Shown here in pieces: positions 6,023 through 7,791 of a stretch of 7,791 nucleotides of DNA. Each line of letters opens with the position of its first letter. The first letter of the stretch is position 1. Below the pieces are notes generated by a model. That model did no database searches. It saw only the letters and a program-made list of their open reading frames with translations, and was not told the origin of the DNA. Source of the DNA: Candidatus Galloscillospira excrementavium (GTDB lineage Bacteria; Bacillota; Clostridia; Oscillospirales; Oscillospiraceae); the NCBI GenBank assembly GCA_018711785.1, contig DVHW01000176.1, positions 1 to 7,791 of the forward strand, given 5' to 3'. A program made the position numbers and the translations under genes.

Positions 6023-7047
6023 GCGAGGTAATGGTCAAGAATCTGGTCAAGGATTTCGGGAAAGACACCCATGTGCTCAAGGGACTGGACCTGACCATCC
6101 GGGATGGGTCATTCACTGTGCTGCTGGGGCCTTCCGGCTGCGGGAAATCCACCCTGCTGCGCATCGTGGCCGGCCTGGAGAGCCCCACCTCCGGCCAGGT
6201 GCTGATCAACGGACAGGACGTGACCCGTGCGGAGCCCTGTGACCGGGACCTGGCCATGGTGTTCCAGAATTACGCTCTGTATCCCCACATGACGGTATTC
6301 CAGAACGTAGAGTACGGCCTGAAGCTGCGGAAGATGCCCAAGGGCGAGAGGACCGCCGTGGTGGAGCAGGCGCTGGAGCTGGTCGACCTGGCCGACCAGG
6401 CAAAAAAGCGCCCGGCCGAGATGTCCGGCGGCCAGCGGCAGCGGGTAGCACTGGCCCGGGCCATCGTCAAGCGCCCCGGAGTATACCTGATGGATGAGCC
6501 CCTGTCCAACCTGGACGCCAAGCTGCGGGGACAGATGCGGGAAAAGATCACAGAGCTCTACCACCAGCTGGGCGCCACCTTCCTCTATGTGACCCACGAC
6601 CAGGTGGAGGCCATGAGCATGGGCACCCACATCGTCCTGCTCCAGGAGGGGAACATCGCCCAGCAGGGGACACCTCAGGAGATCTATCAGGAGCCCTGCT
6701 CCACCTATGTGGCGGGCTTCCTGGGGGCTCCCCCCAGCAACCTGATCGCGGCGGAGGACGGCTTCTGGGGCATCCGCCCGGAGCACATCCGCCTGACCCG
6801 GCCGGAGGAGCCGGTCCTGGCGGTGCCGGCCACCGCCCGTATCCGGGAGCAGCTGGGGGACAGCACCATCCACTCCTACTCCACCAGGCTGGGAGAACTG
6901 CGGGTCAAGACGCCCTGTCTGTGGGACGAGGAGGGCAGCTCCAATGTGCTCTACCTGCCCGAGCGGCATCTCATGCGCTTCGATGCATCCGGCCGGCGCA
7001 TCCCGGCCCTGCGGGAGCAGCTCGACCGCCTGGAGTCGCTGGTATAA
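6019..7047 (+). CDS. ABC transporter ATP-binding protein, MalK/UgpC/MsmK type
   Basis: The 342-residue protein powers the importer. All nucleotide-binding motifs are present: Walker A GPSGCGKST at 37-45, Q-loop Gln83 in VFQNYALYPHM, signature SGGQRQRVALARA at 136-148, Walker B VYLMDE at 155-160 with catalytic Glu160, D-loop SNLDAKLR at 163-170 and H-loop His193 in THDQ. After the ATPase domain come the MalK-type features FLGAPPSNLI (234-243) and GIRPEHIRL (251-259), which start the C-terminal OB-fold regulatory domain. That domain is a little short: the whole protein is 342 residues compared with about 355-370 for MalK or UgpC. The ATG overlaps the stop of the phosphatase gene (ATGA). It is the last gene of the operon and a strong terminator follows. 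CUT1 ATPases are often shared between importers; here it is encoded with its own permeases. Confidence 0.95.
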   Translation: MSEVMVKNLVKDFGKDTHVLKGLDLTIRDGSFTVLLGPSGCGKSTLLRIVAGLESPTSGQVLINGQDVTRAEPCDRDLAMVFQNYALYPHMTVFQNVEYGLKLRKMPKGERTAVVEQALELVDLADQAKKRPAEMSGGQRQRVALARAIVKRPGVYLMDEPLSNLDAKLRGQMREKITELYHQLGATFLYVTHDQVEAMSMGTHIVLLQEGNIAQQGTPQEIYQEPCSTYVAGFLGAPPSNLIAAEDGFWGIRPEHIRLTRPEEPVLAVPATARIREQLGDSTIHSYSTRLGELRVKTPCLWDEEGSSNVLYLPERHLMRFDASGRRIPALREQLDRLESLV

Positions 7048-7080
7048 GGTGCTCTGCACAAGATCCGCTATCGAATATCG

Positions 7081-7116
7081 AAAAAGGAGGACATTCCGGA
7101 GAATGTCCTCCTTTTT
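7081..7116 (+). terminator. Strong Rho-independent terminator of the operon, symmetrical
   Basis: AAAAAGGAGGACATTC (7081-7096) pairs perfectly with GAATGTCCTCCTTTTT (7101-7116) around a CGGA tetraloop. The stem starts 34 bases after the ATPase stop codon. The A-run on one side and T-run on the other mean it can work in both directions, separating the transport operon from the chaperone gene. Confidence 0.93.
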
Positions 7117-7117
7117 G

Positions 7118-7157
7118 TGGTGTACTGCATCCGGCCGTTTCCTCCGCGGCCACACCA
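7118..7157. repeat. Compound inverted repeat directly after the terminator
   Basis: TGGTGT (7118-7123) pairs with ACACCA (7152-7157), and an inner GGCCG (7133-7137) pairs with CGGCC (7147-7151). The right arms are contiguous while the left arms are separated by 9 bases. This would give a bulged stem-loop, starting one base after the terminator ends. Function is unknown. Confidence 0.4.
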
Positions 7158-7165
7158 AGCGGAAA

Positions 7166-7207
7166 TATGACACTCCTTTTGGCCTGGCCTCTCTTAGCCG
7201 TGTCATA
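7166..7207. repeat. 8-bp inverted repeat upstream of dnaK-type gene
   Basis: TATGACAC (7166-7173) and GTGTCATA (7200-7207) are perfect inverted repeats 26 bases apart. The right arm overlaps CATAAT (7204-7209), a possible -10 box with a weak TTGGCC -35 candidate at 7179-7184 (19-base spacer). It could be a regulator binding site or the stem of an RNA hairpin. Confidence 0.4.
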
Positions 7208-7404
7208 ATATGGCAGTCTACAAAAGTCAGCCCTCTCCGCGGCAAAATATTTACAGTCCGTTTATGAACTGTTCACCAAATTCCGGCGGATCTGAGGCAG
7301 AATTTATTATTAGAAATAATAGGCCTGCACCGCCTATCTGCTCTGCCGCTTCTGCTGCTGACCGGGGCGGCATTCTGACCTTGCACGGAAAGGAACGACA
7401 AGCC

Positions 7405-7791
7405 ATGAGCAAGACCATTGGAATTGACCTGGGCACGACCAACAGCTGTGTCTCGGTGGTGGAGGGCGGCGCGGCCGTCATCATCCCCAACGCCGAGGGC
7501 GGGCGCACCACCCCCAGCGTGGTGGCCTTCTCCCCCAACGGGGAGCGGCTGGTGGGGAGCGTGGCCCACCGGCAGGCGGTCAGCAATCCGGAGCGGACCA
7601 TCCGTTCGGTGAAGCGGTATATGGGCACCGACCGGCGCTTCCGCATCGACGGGAAGGACTACACCCCCCAGGAGATCAGCGCCATGATCCTCCGCAAGCT
7701 GAAGGACGACGCCGAGGCCTACCTGGGAGAGCCGGTCACCGACGCGGTCATCACCGTGCCCGCCTATTTCAACGACATCCAGCGCCAGGCC
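7405..7791 (+). CDS. dnaK: Hsp70 chaperone DnaK, N-terminal part, cut by window edge
   Basis: The frame is open from ATG 7405 to the window edge, 129 residues. It begins [20 protein letters not shown], the phosphate-1 motif of the Hsp70 ATPase domain, and continues with [15 protein letters not shown], an [11 protein letters not shown] segment and, at residues 115-124, [10 protein letters not shown]. This is the actin-like ATPase domain of a DnaK that folds and protects proteins in the cytoplasm. AGGA lies about 10 bases before the start. The residue after FND is Ile (FNDIQRQA), where most DnaK proteins have Ala or Ser. No hrcA or grpE lies upstream, so this may be a second or relocated DnaK and not the member of the classical heat-shock cluster; what follows it is not visible. 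Confidence 0.92.
   Translation, partial: MSKTIGIDLGTTNSCVSVVEGGAAVIIPNAEGGRTTPSVVAFSPNGERLVGSVAHRQAVSNPERTIRSVKRYMGTDRRFRIDGKDYTPQEISAMILRKLKDDAEAYLGEPVTDAVITVPAYFNDIQRQA

Larger units (their letters stand above)
7117..7404. other. Non-coding region before the dnaK-type gene
   Basis: No convincing gene is present in these 288 bases on either strand. Besides the two inverted repeats in the first third, an AT-rich hairpin TATTATT-AGA-AATAATA (7305-7321) overlaps a second one, ATAGGC-N7-GCCTAT (7319-7337), so the two structures share ATA and could be mutually exclusive. No match was seen to the CIRCE element recognised by HrcA nor to a CtsR-type repeat. No clear promoter with both hexamers was found; the best -10 candidate is CATAAT at 7204-7209. 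Confidence 0.5.

Noticed and set aside
5283..7245. Long minus-strand open frames opposite the phosphatase and ATPase genes (5283-6257, 6109-7245)
   Set aside because: The one at 5283-6257 is Pro/Arg/Ser-rich and the one at 6109-7245 is Leu/Gly/Gln/His-rich, both with no family pattern. The plus strand carries complete catalytic motifs in the same interval.
7117..7404. CIRCE or CtsR operator before the dnaK-type gene
   Set aside because: I looked for TTAGCACTC-N9-GAGTGCTAA and for a GGTCAAA direct repeat and found neither. The inverted repeats present have different sequences.
1..7791. CRISPR array, tRNA, rRNA or prophage genes
   Set aside because: No regularly spaced direct repeats, no tRNA cloverleaf or rRNA-like stretches and no phage-type genes were seen in the window.

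Overview
The window looks like chromosomal DNA from a GC-rich member of the Clostridia, probably the Oscillospiraceae (Flavonifractor/Lawsonibacter-like). This is inferred from strong AGGAGG-type ribosome binding sites, high GC at third codon positions, a Gram-positive-style lipoprotein binding protein and the flavour of the DnaK and ABC proteins. It cannot be proved from this sequence alone.

Layout. (1) Positions 1-172, minus strand, hold the first 57 codons of an IS1182-type transposase running off the left edge. It is AT-rich compared with everything else and is followed by the probable end of the insertion sequence and a perfect 11-bp hairpin (248-272). (2) Positions 316-978, minus strand, encode a TetR/AcrR-family repressor. 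(3) Positions 979-1245 are a divergent control region with an extended -10 for the repressor, a TATAAT box for the rightward operon and an inverted repeat (1085-1113) placed to act as an operator. (4) Positions 1246-7047, plus strand, are one tight operon: calcineurin-type metallophosphoesterase, lipoprotein solute-binding protein, two MalF/MalG-type permeases, a cysteine-dependent tyrosine/lipid-type phosphatase and a MalK/UgpC-type ATPase. Gaps are 20 bases or less, or the genes overlap (TAATG at 5271-5275, ATGA at 6019-6022). (5) A 16-bp-stem terminator (7081-7116) closes the operon. (6) Positions 7117-7404 are a non-coding stretch rich in inverted repeats. (7) From 7405 a dnaK-type chaperone gene begins and runs off the right edge.

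How the genes may work together. The four transport genes make a complete type I ABC importer of the carbohydrate/glycerol-phosphate (CUT1) class. The binding protein most resembles UgpB, the sn-glycerol-3-phosphate/glycerophosphodiester binder. Two phosphoesterases of unrelated fold, both apparently cytoplasmic, are built into the same operon: a GpdQ/CpdA-like phosphodiesterase first, and a LipA/MptpB-type phosphatase fifth. The simplest reading is uptake of a phosphorylated organic compound (for example a glycerophosphodiester or glycerophosphoinositol), cleavage of the diester and release of phosphate, under control of the divergent TetR regulator. Individual family assignments are firm; the joint pathway and substrate are inference.
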